In this document: positions 17,364-27,558 of the stretch, one piece after another
Position numbering within the stretch: position 1 is the stretch's first letter
Layout of the letters: each line of letters starts with the position of its first letter
Source of the DNA: Leishmania martiniquensis
Lineage: Eukaryota > Euglenozoa > Kinetoplastea > Trypanosomatida > Trypanosomatidae
NCBI RefSeq assembly: GCF_017916325.1
Contig: NC_090148.1
Coordinates: forward strand, 237,001-301,000
DNA: 64,000 nt
Direction: 5' to 3'
Notes under the pieces: model-generated
The model's input: the letters and a program-made list of their open reading frames with translations, nothing else
Database searches by the model: none
Told to the model about the DNA's origin: nothing
Made by a program: the position numbers and the translations under genes

Positions 17364-20300
17364 TTATTCCTTCCTGCTGCCGGAGCCGTCGCTATCACCA
17401 TCGTCGGAGAAGTCGCCCTCGACGACGTCCTTTCCGCTCTTTCGCGGGCCACCGCCTTTGCATCGTTGCGCGTGCCTCCCCCAGTACAACGTGTCACTCA
17501 CCTGAACCACATCGCCCGTGACGGTGGCGAACAAGAAGGCCTTGCCGGAGCCGTCCGAGTCGCAGATCTCATGGTACACGATCCGATGCTTCAGTAGCGC
17601 GTTGCCACCCATCAGTCGCACAAGGGCTTGCACCACGCACACAATCTCGGTCTCTGCACGTTGGAAGAACATATTGAGGCCGTCGCCGGTGTCGGTGTCG
17701 TAGTCTTCGCGTATGAAGTGCTGCGAGAGGCGGCCGAGGTAGCGCACGATGGAGCGGCCGGCGATGTAGTCGAGCGGAGTGAAAAGCACCACCGGAATGA
17801 ACGCCTGCAGCTGCGAGATGTCCTTCGGCAGGCGCGCGGCGGGGTTGCAGTAGTTGGCATCGCGTGCGGCTCCCGTCACGGAGGACGGGACACCCGCAGC
17901 GCCACCGACGAAAGTGAGAGACGCGTTCTCTTCGGCCACCCACTGCCGTTGTTGCTGCTGTTGCTGCATTCGTCGGTCGCCCTTCACGCCGCCGGTGGCA
18001 CGGTCGACGAGGCTCTTGATGGACTGCCCGGTGGCTCGGATAAAGGCGTTCCAGCGCCGGGTGAGAGAGGTGGCGCGCGAGCCGCGGCTGTCGCGGTACT
18101 CGGCATAGGTCGAGGTGTGCCGCGCAGGGGCAGCGGCGTCTTCTGACACGGCAGTGGCGACGCCGCTCCACACGCGCGGTGGTGAGAGGGTGATATCCTG
18201 CACGTAAGGTAGGGAGAAGGGCGCGTTACTCGTGATGAACAGCCGCCGAGCGTCGAGGTACGCGGCTTCCGAGTCCATCACGGCCTGCAGAAAGCTCATC
18301 GATGGTTGGCCGCTCATCGAGGCCGCCACTGGGACGTTGTGGCTGTGCGTCGCGTGCGCAGACGCACCGGCTGCAAGTAGCTGCGGCATCGATGGTAAAG
18401 ACGAGCTAGGCGGCAGCAGGGGCGTCTCCGCAGCGGCCGCGGCGGCGGCGGGCCCGCCTGACGCGGAGGTGACGCGGCTGCCACTTGCGGCGTCCGCCAT
18501 GAGTGGAGAGAGTACGGGTGTGTACGGTCTCCACCGCGGGTACGGCGTGGCCTTAACAGAGGCGGCAGTGTTGGCACTCATGATGGGAGTGACACCAGCG
18601 GCACGCTGCCCCGACGTGGAGCCACCGCCAGGATTGTTTTGGCATGCTTGACTGGGGTACGGCTGCTGCTGATGCTGACACAGCCCTGACAAGGACTCCA
18701 TTGCGTAGTGCATGCAGACGCGAAAGGCGCGATCCTCGAGCTGGTGGAGCAGCCGCGCGCCGGCACGGCTGGCCACCATCACACAGCCTTCCAGTCTCAG
18801 CTGCAGGTCGGCGCTGTTGGGCACGAACATCATCTCCACTCGCACGCTCACAACACGCAGCCGCCGCGGCTGCCCGGTACGCATCGCCATGCGGCAGGCC
18901 CGGTGCACAAAGGCCCGCTTCGCGTCCGCACAGTACTCGTTGAGCAGTCGCGTTGTGAGCGCCATTCGACCGGCTGCGGCTGTGCCCCCACCGGCATTCA
19001 TGCTGTCTCCTCCGCTGGCTGCCGCCGATGCGAAGTGGCTGCGGTTCGGGTAAGCGCTGTTGGTACCCACCAGGCCGTCCCTGACAGCACTGCTGTTCCC
19101 TGCGGCACCATAGGAAGCAGGGCTGCGACCCGTGTTCGCAGTGCCCGTCAGTGCAGCTGCCCCAGTGCCACCGCCGCCAACAATCGGCAAGGTCGACGCA
19201 CGCGAGTAGCGCCGGTCCAGCACGATGCGCTCCTGCCAGTCGAAGACGTTCGCACTGTCCGGCACGTACGGCAACGTGAGCAGTACTCCGTCTTCAAACT
19301 CTGTCGCGTCCACCATACCCAGCATCATGTCCGCCTCCTCCACATCGTCGATCTTGACAACGTAGTCGCGCGCTTTTGTGCGCACACCGCCGCTAGTTGT
19401 GCGCCATTCATCCGCCGCTGCGTAGACGTCCTCGTCCGTCTCAGTGGACTCGGTCGGCACCCACGAATGCGAAGACGCGCCGGACGGCGATGAGTGGAAG
19501 CTGCTGCCTCTGCGGCTGGACGAGGAGCGGGAGGCGGTGCCCGGCCCCGACGAGAGCGATGATGGCGTTAATGCAGGAGAGATGGGTGAGCGGGACTTCG
19601 ACGACGCGGCTCCTCGTGAGTGAGTGCCAGAAGTGGCGACACCTACTCCGAAACCGTTGGCGGCCGCTGCTCCTGCGGCTGTGGTGAGTGCAGAGGCACA
19701 CATGCCGGCGTGCCGTGTGCGACGGCTTCGACTCCGCCCCTGGGTTGGCACGACCACGGCGTTGTAGCAATCACTGCTCTGCAGAGATTGGATTCCGGAC
19801 GTGGGCAACAGAAGTGCCTCTGTCACCGAGGCGGACTCCGAGGTGCGATGCGAGAGCGATGACGAGTCGCCCTTACCTCGCCCACGCTTGCCGCGCGTGC
19901 GATGGCGCCGACGTCGACGTCGACGCCGCTTGCGCCGCTTGGATGCCGAGGAGGAAGAGGACCCGCGGTGTGAGGATCTCGATGCCGAGGAAGAGCGAGT
20001 AGTAACGGCGGCGCTGGCGGCTTTCGTGAGAGCCGAGGCGACGCAACGAACGTCGTCTCGACACCCAAGAGCGCGCAGCCCCGTGACGGCCACCGCTGAC
20101 GACGGTGCAGCACCGTCGGCGCCTGGTATCGGGCACGACTGTGCGGATGCGGAGGACGAGGACGTGCTTCGACTGCTGCTGCTGCTGCTGCTACTGCTAC
20201 TACTGGTGGCGTGCGTGTTGCTGCGGCGGCGACGACGAGAGGCGATCACGTCGCGAAGCCTCATCACACTCTCCTTACGCGCGATCTGCTGGTCCAACAC

Positions 20301-23300
20301 GCTCACGCGAGGCAGCCGCGGTACGGGCAAGCCTGCCAGACGACATCCCGTCCCTGTCAGCATGCCTACAATGGCATCCTGGCCCACAGCAATGGAGACC
20401 CGAAGTGAGAAGCACGCGTTCAGCTGCTGCAGGCGCAGGTTGAAGAGGAGCTGTTTGTGCAGGGCAAACTCAATGAAAGGAAGCGCCTGCGATACGGCCA
20501 TGGCGAGCTCGACTCCCTTAGCGTTCACCTTTGGCTTGGACACGGCCACTTGCACGAGCCGCGGTGGCGCCTCGCACTTCAGCTCGACCGGCAGCGTGCA
20601 CCCTGCCAGCAACACGTCCGGAACAGGCTTGCTGTGGCAGATGCTGCAGACGTGGTGCATGAGGAGATCGCCGACTTGACCGGCGAGGATGCCCGGGTCG
20701 CCCTTCCGACGGGGTCCTTCGTAGAGGTGGAGGAGAGCGCAATGACGCTTAGCCGCGACCCGCTGCCTCTGCCAGCGGAACAAATACTCGGGGCCCGCGC
20801 GCAGGGATGCGGCGGCCATGTCGAGCATGACCGCCGTACCGTACAAAGAAAGCAGGACCACGTCTTCGTGGTACTGTGTCTCCTCTTCGTACCCTAGCAC
20901 TGTGTTGCAGTGGAACGCGCGGGCGTTGGCGCGAAGCTCCTCGCGAAGCTCCATCCACCACGCATCGCGCTCCTGTGAGATGATCTGCCGCGACTTGACT
21001 CTCGAGACGATCTTCACGGAACGAGCGCAGATATAGCCACCAATGTGCTGAATAGAGCCGGCGGGAAGGTCTTTCACGGTGAGCATTGATATGATGACAC
21101 GCGCAGGCGGGCCAACACCAACTGCGGCGCCGCTTGCAGCGACAAGTGCTGTCGCTGTCGGTGGTGCGGCCGCCGTCGGCATGGGAGCTGAGTTAGCGGC
21201 GATGGCCGCTGCCGTGGTGTCGGTGGGACTGCTCCGCATCATCCGGTTAGAATGGGACGGCTGCTGCTGCTGCTGCTGCGACAGCGCAAGGGCTTCGGAG
21301 GCCATGAGCGTGGTGGAGTACAGAGGGTTGTTGGCGAGGGTGAGGGCCAACTGCGAGTGGTGGCGCAGTGTGGCGCCAGAGTTCTGCGTGCCAGCGAAAG
21401 CGGAGACTGGCGCCGCTGCACTCGCCCCCGTCACGCCACTCTCCTCGAGGGACGGCATCGTCGCGCCTGCGCTGTCGCCCCCATCGCCCGGCATCGTGAC
21501 ACGTGCGTACGTCTCCGGTGTTGGCCCCAGCAACTGGAATGCTGCTGAGGCAGCGGCTTCCGTACTGGAGAGCGGCGTACTTATTCCTGACGCCGCAGCG
21601 ACAGCCTGGTCAGACTGCCGCTGCGGTGCCGAGGCGCCCATCCGCGAGCTGCAAGGTGCCATTGGAGGCGGCAGCAGATGATCGTGCGTGGCTGCGAGAG
21701 TAAAGGAGGAGTTGATTGGTGGCGGGAGAGGCGGCATCTTGCTGGTTACTGTGATGGGCTCCGCTGACTGCGCCAGCCCGAATGGGGTCGCCGGTGTGGA
21801 GGCGCCGCCAGCGTTCCCGCCCACTCCTCCGCTACTCAGCATGGGCGACGCGCCATACGACGGAGGTACAGATGTGTGCAGCTGCTGTTGCGCTGTGGGC
21901 AGTGGCGAGCCAGGGAACGCTGCCCGGTACGCTGCCATCATATTGGACTGGATGTAGTGTGATTTACCGCGCAGAAACGCTTCCATCTCACGCTGGTCAA
22001 CGTGCTTCACGTGCGACACCACACACGGTGTGCCGTAGGCTCGAACGATAATGCCGTTCGGCTCCATGTCGAACTCCTCCACGTAGCCAAGCACCGCGTT
22101 GCATTGCAGCTCGACCACCTTGCGCGCGAGTTGCCGGCGCACCTTACCGCTGAGCTTGAAGAGTTGAATGACGCGGGCGTCGTTGATGCTCCGGCTGCTG
22201 CGCAGGTTGGTGAAGCGCACGTGCTCGGGATCGGCCTTGACGATGAGCTCCTCCATCATACTGTGCGTCGACTCCACGCGAAACACAGCAGGGTCAAGCC
22301 GCCAGACGCTAAACACAAATATACCCTCTTCCTCCGCCGCCAGCGTTGGGTGATCGACGCGGGCCGCCCGCAGCGGGTCCAAGTCCTGTTCCACCACACA
22401 GGGGAGCAGCTCTGGCACCGGAAGAGCCAGCGGCATCGCCGCCGTCGCAGGGTTCTCGACGGTGACGCTGAGGTTGCTGCTTGCCTGAGTGAAGTTTGGG
22501 CAAGCGAAGGGGGTAAAGCATGTGAGCGTGTCAGCCGCGGCACCGCCGCGGGAAGGGGCGTGAGACGGCGATGTGGACGAGCTCCGCGCGCCTGCCAGCT
22601 TCCGTGACGTGGAGTGGTGCTTGTGGAGACGGTGACAAGTCCCCGCAGCGTTCGTTGAAAGACTGTTACCGACGTCTTTGCTCTTTACGTTGACACTGCT
22701 GGAAAAAGCTCTGCCCGGCTCGAAGGTGCCGCGCGGGTTCTGTTCAGCGCTGGTCACATGGCCGCCGTTCATGCCGGTGGGGCTGGCACAGCTGCCTGAA
22801 GTCATCGCTGCGGCGTTGAGGCCCGGCGCCGAGGCGACTGTTGATAAGCTGACGCCAGCCTCATTCGTGCGCGGGCTGCTGCTCGCGTGGTGGGCGTGGC
22901 CGCCGTTGCTGCCAGGTGGGGTGGCCGCCAGCGACCATGGGCGCTCGGCTACTGCAGGGTCAAGCCGGCGCACGTACCGCTCCGGCAGCGCCGGCGCCAA
23001 CGGGTTCTCGGCTGCGTGGAACTTGATGCGGATGGTAAGGCGGATGTCACCGTGGAGCCCGGCGCCCGAGTCCAGCAGCGGGAACCACCCTGAGATGACT
23101 GGGCTGGCGCGGTAGATAATGCTGTTGCAGTCCAGGAGCACCATGCCGACAATATCGTCTCGACTGATGATGTCGTGGTCGTACACCCGGATCTCCAGCG
23201 GGTCTTCTTGCAACACGAGCAGGTCGGCCGTGTCGAAGCGCACGTCGTGCTCCCAGACGGGGTTGCGGGTGAGGTGGGCAATGTCGGTGGTGTGCTCCAT

Positions 23301-23402
23301 GTCGTCGAGCTTCACGACGACATACGGGTCGGCCAGCCCGGTTGATCTGTCCATGATCGGCAGGTCGCGCGCTTCATGAACGGTCACCTTCAGTGTGGCC
23401 AT
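17364..23402 (-). CDS. C2CD5-family C2-domain protein (giant, low-complexity inserts)
   Basis: The 2012-residue protein is a probable calcium- and phospholipid-binding trafficking factor; animal C2CD5 (CDP138) acts in membrane fusion and vesicle traffic. The N-terminal C2 domain (about 1-130) keeps all five acidic loop residues: D18, D25, D75, D77 and D83. Further C2CD5-specific blocks follow in order. These are LQCNAVLGYVEEFDME (about 434); GGYICARSVKIVSRVKSR with DAWWMELREELRANARAFHC and NTVLGYEEE (about 785-840); a CSICHSKPVPDVLL element; and LNACFSLRVSIAVGQDAIVG (about 990). Next come DVEEADMMLGMVDATEF (about 1360) and a final MGGNALLKH with ATVTGDVV near the C-terminus. The CNAVLGY-type blocks resemble YbjQ-like folds. 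Long Ser-, Ala-, Gln- and Arg-rich inserts make it about twice the animal length. The frame is open 191 codons further upstream, but the C2 domain begins right at the chosen ATG. Confidence 0.92.
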   Translation of the reverse strand: MATLKVTVHEARDLPIMDRSTGLADPYVVVKLDDMEHTTDIAHLTRNPVWEHDVRFDTADLLVLQEDPLEIRVYDHDIISRDDIVGMVLLDCNSIIYRASPVISGWFPLLDSGAGLHGDIRLTIRIKFHAAENPLAPALPERYVRRLDPAVAERPWSLAATPPGSNGGHAHHASSSPRTNEAGVSLSTVASAPGLNAAAMTSGSCASPTGMNGGHVTSAEQNPRGTFEPGRAFSSSVNVKSKDVGNSLSTNAAGTCHRLHKHHSTSRKLAGARSSSTSPSHAPSRGGAAADTLTCFTPFACPNFTQASSNLSVTVENPATAAMPLALPVPELLPCVVEQDLDPLRAARVDHPTLAAEEEGIFVFSVWRLDPAVFRVESTHSMMEELIVKADPEHVRFTNLRSSRSINDARVIQLFKLSGKVRRQLARKVVELQCNAVLGYVEEFDMEPNGIIVRAYGTPCVVSHVKHVDQREMEAFLRGKSHYIQSNMMAAYRAAFPGSPLPTAQQQLHTSVPPSYGASPMLSSGGVGGNAGGASTPATPFGLAQSAEPITVTSKMPPLPPPINSSFTLAATHDHLLPPPMAPCSSRMGASAPQRQSDQAVAAASGISTPLSSTEAAASAAFQLLGPTPETYARVTMPGDGGDSAGATMPSLEESGVTGASAAAPVSAFAGTQNSGATLRHHSQLALTLANNPLYSTTLMASEALALSQQQQQQPSHSNRMMRSSPTDTTAAAIAANSAPMPTAAAPPTATALVAASGAAVGVGPPARVIISMLTVKDLPAGSIQHIGGYICARSVKIVSRVKSRQIISQERDAWWMELREELRANARAFHCNTVLGYEEETQYHEDVVLLSLYGTAVMLDMAAASLRAGPEYLFRWQRQRVAAKRHCALLHLYEGPRRKGDPGILAGQVGDLLMHHVCSICHSKPVPDVLLAGCTLPVELKCEAPPRLVQVAVSKPKVNAKGVELAMAVSQALPFIEFALHKQLLFNLRLQQLNACFSLRVSIAVGQDAIVGMLTGTGCRLAGLPVPRLPRVSVLDQQIARKESVMRLRDVIASRRRRRSNTHATSSSSSSSSSSSRSTSSSSASAQSCPIPGADGAAPSSAVAVTGLRALGCRDDVRCVASALTKAASAAVTTRSSSASRSSHRGSSSSSASKRRKRRRRRRRRHRTRGKRGRGKGDSSSLSHRTSESASVTEALLLPTSGIQSLQSSDCYNAVVVPTQGRSRSRRTRHAGMCASALTTAAGAAAANGFGVGVATSGTHSRGAASSKSRSPISPALTPSSLSSGPGTASRSSSSRRGSSFHSSPSGASSHSWVPTESTETDEDVYAAADEWRTTSGGVRTKARDYVVKIDDVEEADMMLGMVDATEFEDGVLLTLPYVPDSANVFDWQERIVLDRRYSRASTLPIVGGGGTGAAALTGTANTGRSPASYGAAGNSSAVRDGLVGTNSAYPNRSHFASAAASGGDSMNAGGGTAAAGRMALTTRLLNEYCADAKRAFVHRACRMAMRTGQPRRLRVVSVRVEMMFVPNSADLQLRLEGCVMVASRAGARLLHQLEDRAFRVCMHYAMESLSGLCQHQQQPYPSQACQNNPGGGSTSGQRAAGVTPIMSANTAASVKATPYPRWRPYTPVLSPLMADAASGSRVTSASGGPAAAAAAAETPLLPPSSSLPSMPQLLAAGASAHATHSHNVPVAASMSGQPSMSFLQAVMDSEAAYLDARRLFITSNAPFSLPYVQDITLSPPRVWSGVATAVSEDAAAPARHTSTYAEYRDSRGSRATSLTRRWNAFIRATGQSIKSLVDRATGGVKGDRRMQQQQQQRQWVAEENASLTFVGGAAGVPSSVTGAARDANYCNPAARLPKDISQLQAFIPVVLFTPLDYIAGRSIVRYLGRLSQHFIREDYDTDTGDGLNMFFQRAETEIVCVVQALVRLMGGNALLKHRIVYHEICDSDGSGKAFLFATVTGDVVQVSDTLYWGRHAQRCKGGGPRKSGKDVVEGDFSDDGDSDGSGSRKE

Positions 23403-24196
23403 GTCGCACGCGCAGGGAACGTCAATGCACCAGCGACAGTCGAGTGAGAGCGAGCGTGGCGTGTGCGTGGGCGAGTATTGGAATCGGAGGTGTCTGTGTG
23501 CGTGTGTGTCTGTGTGCCGACTCGGTCCCCCCCTCCCTCCTTTACCCGCACCCCCCCTTCGCCTGGCTCGTGGGACGAGGTCGAATGCGCGTATCGCTGC
23601 TGCTGGGAGTAAGCGCGGTGGTGGTGCAGCAGATGGATTAGGACCAATCGAAAAGCTGAAGCGGAGGCTAAACACACGCGCCCGTGGTGACCACTCGTCG
23701 CCCGCGATGACGAACCGACAAGACGGAGAGGGACGGGGGCAGGACAAGGAGGCGATGGGGAAAGGTGGGCAGAGGTAAGGGGTGTGCCATGGAATGCGGT
23801 GGGGAGCAACCGAGAGAGCAGCCGAGGGGGAGGGCGTGCTCAGCTGCGAAGATGGGATGGACATGACACATGCGCCTTGTACACATGGCAAGCACATGAG
23901 GAGGGGGAAGGGGGGCACGTACACCGAATGCCGCGCGATTGTGCTCGGGGTGTTGACGCGCCTACCGCACCGCATACGGGCCTGCTTCTTCCTCTAGTGG
24001 CTCCCCTGATTAGTGGAGCAGTCACTCGAGGCTGCACGGCACTGTTGCTGCTGAGTACATCTGGACATGTAGACACTACATAGCCACGTTGGCACCAGCG
24101 CCTACAAGTGCGGGGGCCAGGGACGAGGAGTTACCCGCAAGGCTGTCGTCCTGGTCCCATACCCACTTCCTCGAACCGCATCGGTGTCCCCGCGCT
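23403..24196. other. Intergenic region upstream of the C2CD5-like gene
   Basis: The open frame of the C2CD5-like gene runs on through 23403-23975, but that stretch reads as Pro/Ser/His-rich leader and carries GT-rich simple sequence at 23488-23516. From 23976 to 24196 is the 3' UTR of the phosphatase gene. Nothing else was recognised. Confidence 0.75.
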
Positions 24197-25930
24197 TTAC
24201 AAGCCTGCCTCTGAAGAGAGAGAGGGAGGGAGGGGGGAGGGGGGACAAGGGGGCCTCTCTCTGCTGGACTCACGTGAGGTCAGCTGAGGGGGAGGCGGGT
24301 GCATTAGTTGTCGCCACAGCGAAATGAGCTGCGCGGCGAAGCACACATTCGGCCGAACTTGACGACGCGCCCGGACGAGCGCACTCAGAAGGCCGTCGAA
24401 AACGGTAAGGGGCTCAGCCGCTGCTGAGACAGCCGCTCGAAGCTGTGAGGCGAACGTGTCCATATAAAAGGCCATCACCACGCTGGGACTGCGTGACACG
24501 CCGCGCTGGCAGTGCACGACGCAAGCAGGTGCTGCCGACATCCACGGAGCGCCGCGGCTCACGGTGACGGGGTGGGTCGGCCCTGGCGGACTCGCTGCTC
24601 CTGCTGCTGCTTCCTTAGAGTGCTCGAGGAGGCCTTCCATGCATAGGCGCATCTCCCTCACTTGCGAGTGTGTGAGAGTCGGTAGTGCGGGAGTGCCGGG
24701 AGGGGTGCCGAGGGACGCACTCGAGGTGGGCGACGCCGCCGTTGGTGATGCGGCACACCAAGCATGCAGCCTGGCAAGCGCCTGCGTTACAGGACCGAGA
24801 GGCCCACCTTCCGCGTCACCGCAGCCGGTCGCCGCCTGAAGCAGCGGCGTGGTAAGGCGGCGCACGCGCTTCAGTCGAGTAGCATGCGTATCCTCGATGC
24901 GGAGTACTACACCATAGACAGGGACGTCTATGGTCCACTCGAATAGTGGTGAGGCACGACTTGTAAGCTGAGACACGTCGCCGCTAGCTCCGTTGAGAGG
25001 CAGACCTTCACTGGCCACCTCTCCGACCCCTTGCACTTGCGTGGCAGGCTGCTCCAGAAGCTGCTCAAGCGCCCCAACGACCTCGGCGATCTGACCTAGG
25101 CACGCCTTCTCGTGGCGGCGCACACACGCATCGAAAACGCTCAAGGCACGCGCAACGCATCCGCCAGCAGCTGCTTCCCCGTCCACGTCCACACTGCTGC
25201 CAGCGTCCGGGGCTATGCTGTCGCAGTCGGCGCTCGATGCGGCGGCAGTGCACCACTCAGCGTCTAGCGTCAACGCCTCCACCGAAAATACAGCGACCGG
25301 TACGGAGCGCAAGACGATACGGCAGCAAGCCGCTGTAGGGGGCGCGCGACCCCCACTGAGCTCGTCGTTGTCGCCAGCTCGGTCGGCTTGTTGGCCCACG
25401 CAACGGACCGTATACACAACGTCTTGCGCGCTCTCACTCGGTGGGGAGGATTCGGCCCACCACGGCAGCAACTCAACTTGCGGAGGGGCCCCGTAGCCAC
25501 CTGGGACAGAAGCGCATGGCGCTGTGATCACTTGTGCCGTCTTTGTGGGTTCGAGGAGAGAGAGCACCAGGCGTACGAAGACCGCATGTTCTGCTGCTGC
25601 GGTCGCGGAAGGGGGCAGCGCCGTTGACTGCGGCGCGAGGCTTTCCATCGAAGGCGTTGCAGGCGATGACGGCGACACAGCGGGCTGCGTAAGGGGTCTC
25701 AGGAGAAGCTGGCGCTTCCGTGCCAGCCTCGAGACGCCCAGCAGACTAGCGAGAAACACATGGCCCATGACCGGCAGGCCTCTCCGCTCGCAATCGCTGT
25801 CTTGGGCTGTGCCATCGTCTCTGTTAGGCAATGCACGCGCGCCGGAGAGGCTGCTAATAAAGTCGATGACAGCAGGCGTTGTGTCGCAGAGCGCATCGGA
25901 GTAGGGCACAACCGCGGAGGCCCTCGCCAT
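24197..25930 (-). CDS. Dual-specificity protein phosphatase
   Basis: The 577-residue protein should remove phosphate from Ser/Thr and Tyr residues. The catalytic signature is VHCQRGVSRSPSVVMAFYMD, with nucleophile C474 and phosphate-binding R480. It is followed by LLSALVRARRQVRPNVCFAA, the typical dual-specificity continuation (ARRQVRPN), and QLISLWRQL. The catalytic fold sits at the C-terminus, and the N-terminal 300 residues or more are Ala/Ser-rich with no recognised domain. A segment FEWTIDVPVYGVVLRIEDTH before the active site looks like the opening strands of the phosphatase fold. The general-acid Asp cannot be assigned with certainty. The chosen ATG lies five bases after a TTGCAG splice acceptor with a pyrimidine tract upstream; the longer frame to 26092 would start within leader sequence. 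The upstream neighbour in transcription is a MAP-kinase-like gene, but no functional pairing is shown. Confidence 0.88.
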   Translation of the reverse strand: MARASAVVPYSDALCDTTPAVIDFISSLSGARALPNRDDGTAQDSDCERRGLPVMGHVFLASLLGVSRLARKRQLLLRPLTQPAVSPSSPATPSMESLAPQSTALPPSATAAAEHAVFVRLVLSLLEPTKTAQVITAPCASVPGGYGAPPQVELLPWWAESSPPSESAQDVVYTVRCVGQQADRAGDNDELSGGRAPPTAACCRIVLRSVPVAVFSVEALTLDAEWCTAAASSADCDSIAPDAGSSVDVDGEAAAGGCVARALSVFDACVRRHEKACLGQIAEVVGALEQLLEQPATQVQGVGEVASEGLPLNGASGDVSQLTSRASPLFEWTIDVPVYGVVLRIEDTHATRLKRVRRLTTPLLQAATGCGDAEGGPLGPVTQALARLHAWCAASPTAASPTSSASLGTPPGTPALPTLTHSQVREMRLCMEGLLEHSKEAAAGAASPPGPTHPVTVSRGAPWMSAAPACVVHCQRGVSRSPSVVMAFYMDTFASQLRAAVSAAAEPLTVFDGLLSALVRARRQVRPNVCFAAQLISLWRQLMHPPPPQLTSRESSRERPPCPPSPLPPSLSSEAGL

Positions 25931-25934
25931 TGCC

Positions 25935-25995
25935 CTGCAAGAAGCGACGCCGTACACTTTTACCGCTGGGAAGGGGTGGAGGTGGAGGTGGAAGG
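25935..25995 (-). promoter_or_regulatory. Putative spliced-leader acceptor of the phosphatase gene
   Basis: On the minus strand CCACCTCCACCTCCACCCC and further C/T-rich sequence are followed by CTTCTTGCAG, with the AG at 25936-25935. Only GGCA separates it from the ATG at 25930. This supports the start chosen for the phosphatase. Confidence 0.6.
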
Positions 25996-26357
25996 GTGCA
26001 GAGAGGAGGCGAGGCGCGAGTGTGATGGGGTGGGGGTCTGGGTGGGTGGCGGCGGCCGCGGACAAACATTTGGCGACCTCAGCGCGCCGCATACGCCCCT
26101 ACCCAGCGACTTCGCACAGAGAGAGCGAGAGACGCGACCGCCGCCGCAACGCTTCGGGCGTATGTTACGCCGCAGCTTCGCTTCTGCAGTGGTTCCTCAT
26201 GCACGTCTGCTTTCATCACGACGCTCGCGCACCTCTGACAAAGAAGCACACCACTCAGTGTGTGCCGGGCATCCTCAGGGGTGCAGTAGCCCCAGACTCT
26301 GTGCGCCGGTGGGCGGGGGGAGGGCAAAGCAGCCCGCCCCTCCCATTCCCTGCCAAT

Positions 26358-26506
26358 GCCACACCGCCTCTGGTGTGTATGTTGGAGGGAGGGGGGAGGG
26401 GAAGGAGGGGGAGACCGAGTCACGCCCCTACGTCGTGGGGAAGGGCCGGATCAGTGCGTTGCTTCGGATGCGGGCGGTGAGGCCCCGCGTGGCGTTGCGT
26501 CGGGGC
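26358..26506 (-). mobile_element. SIDER-like degenerate retroposon, copy 2
   Basis: Read on the minus strand, this matches copy 1 (3353-3498, plus) over about 149 bp, from GCCCCGACGCAACGCC through CCACGACGTAGGGGCGTGAC to GGCGGTGTGGC. It lies in sense orientation in the inferred 3' UTR of the kinase gene, the usual place for Leishmania SIDERs. The element may continue towards lower coordinates, to about 26180, where the sequence is no longer shared with copy 1. Confidence 0.72.
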
Positions 26507-27558
26507 AAGCGCACACAGACATGCAGCCGCAGGCATGAGTTGCCGAGAGGGTCGGATCGACGAGGCCTACTTGACGTTTCGTTGCGTCTTTGTATCGCTC
26601 CGACGATTCGCGTGAGGTGATAATGATTGCAGGACGAATATCAGCTGATAAACCCAAACCTCACTATACACACACAGCACAGCACAGACGCACGCGATAG
26701 GCAATGGAAGATACAGTGGTGATCATGATGGGGCTAGCTTGCGACGGCGACGACACGAGGGAGGGGGTCCAGCAACAAGCGAAAGACGCGCGCTCGTAGG
26801 AGCGCATATGCGTCCTCGAGGTGCAAGTTCGTGCTTGCCCCCTCCCCCTCCCCCTCCCCCCCACCGCCACACACATGCGCAGAAGGGCAGACGCTCACTC
26901 CCCATCACCGCCGTGCTAAGCACCAATGCTCCGTATCCGCCAAAGAGAAGATAGAAAAAGAGGTACAAGCAAAGATTGTATAGAAGGGGACAACGCGCAC
27001 GCGCAGTCGATGCAGAGAACTCTTCACGAGGGAGGAAAAGAGAGCGAATGCTGGTCGGGGGCGCCACCCTCCCCCCTCCCCCCTCCATCGAGAGACACAT
27101 ACACACCGCGAGTCGGAGCTGTGGCGGAGCCGAGTCATCCTTGAAAGAGAGCAAGCTGTCAACATGGAAGAAGGCTTGAGGGGTGGTGCGAAGGGGGAAG
27201 GGGATCGGAAAAGGTCAGAGCCGCGACAGAGGCGCATGCAGGGGTCTCACGGGGTGGGATGTACGGGCAGCACGCGTGCGTAGAAAATGTCACCCGCCCA
27301 TCCCACCCCGCCCGCCCGTATCCCTTGCCCCTTTCTCTGGCGCCCTCCCCTCAGCCTCATCACCGTCCGTCAGGATACATACCTCCCCTCCCCCCTCCCC
27401 CCAACACCCCACTTGCGCGCGTCCATGCATCACCAGGCGCCATGTAAAGAGAAGAGGTGTGTGTCTGTGTGTGTGTGTGGGGGAGCCTCTCCCGCTGCCA
27501 AAGGTGCGGGTGTGTCCTTCTGCAACATGCACCCGATGCCGCCCCCCCCCCCCCACAA

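Larger units (their letters stand above)
25931..27558. other. Intergenic region with SIDER-like copy, 3' UTR of the kinase gene
   Basis: About 1.6 kb. On the coding strand it should carry a long 3' UTR of the MAP-kinase-like gene, containing SIDER-like copy 2 (26358-26506), and the short leader of the phosphatase. Pyrimidine- and purine-rich simple sequence lies at 26838-26862 and 27063-27090, and a C13 run at 27542-27554 just 3' of the kinase stop. No credible additional gene was seen. Confidence 0.8.

Noticed and set aside
23403..23975. 191-codon N-terminal extension of the C2CD5-like protein
   Set aside because: It starts with ATG, but the C2 domain begins at the later ATG. The extension is Pro/Ser/His-rich and includes a CA repeat read in frame.
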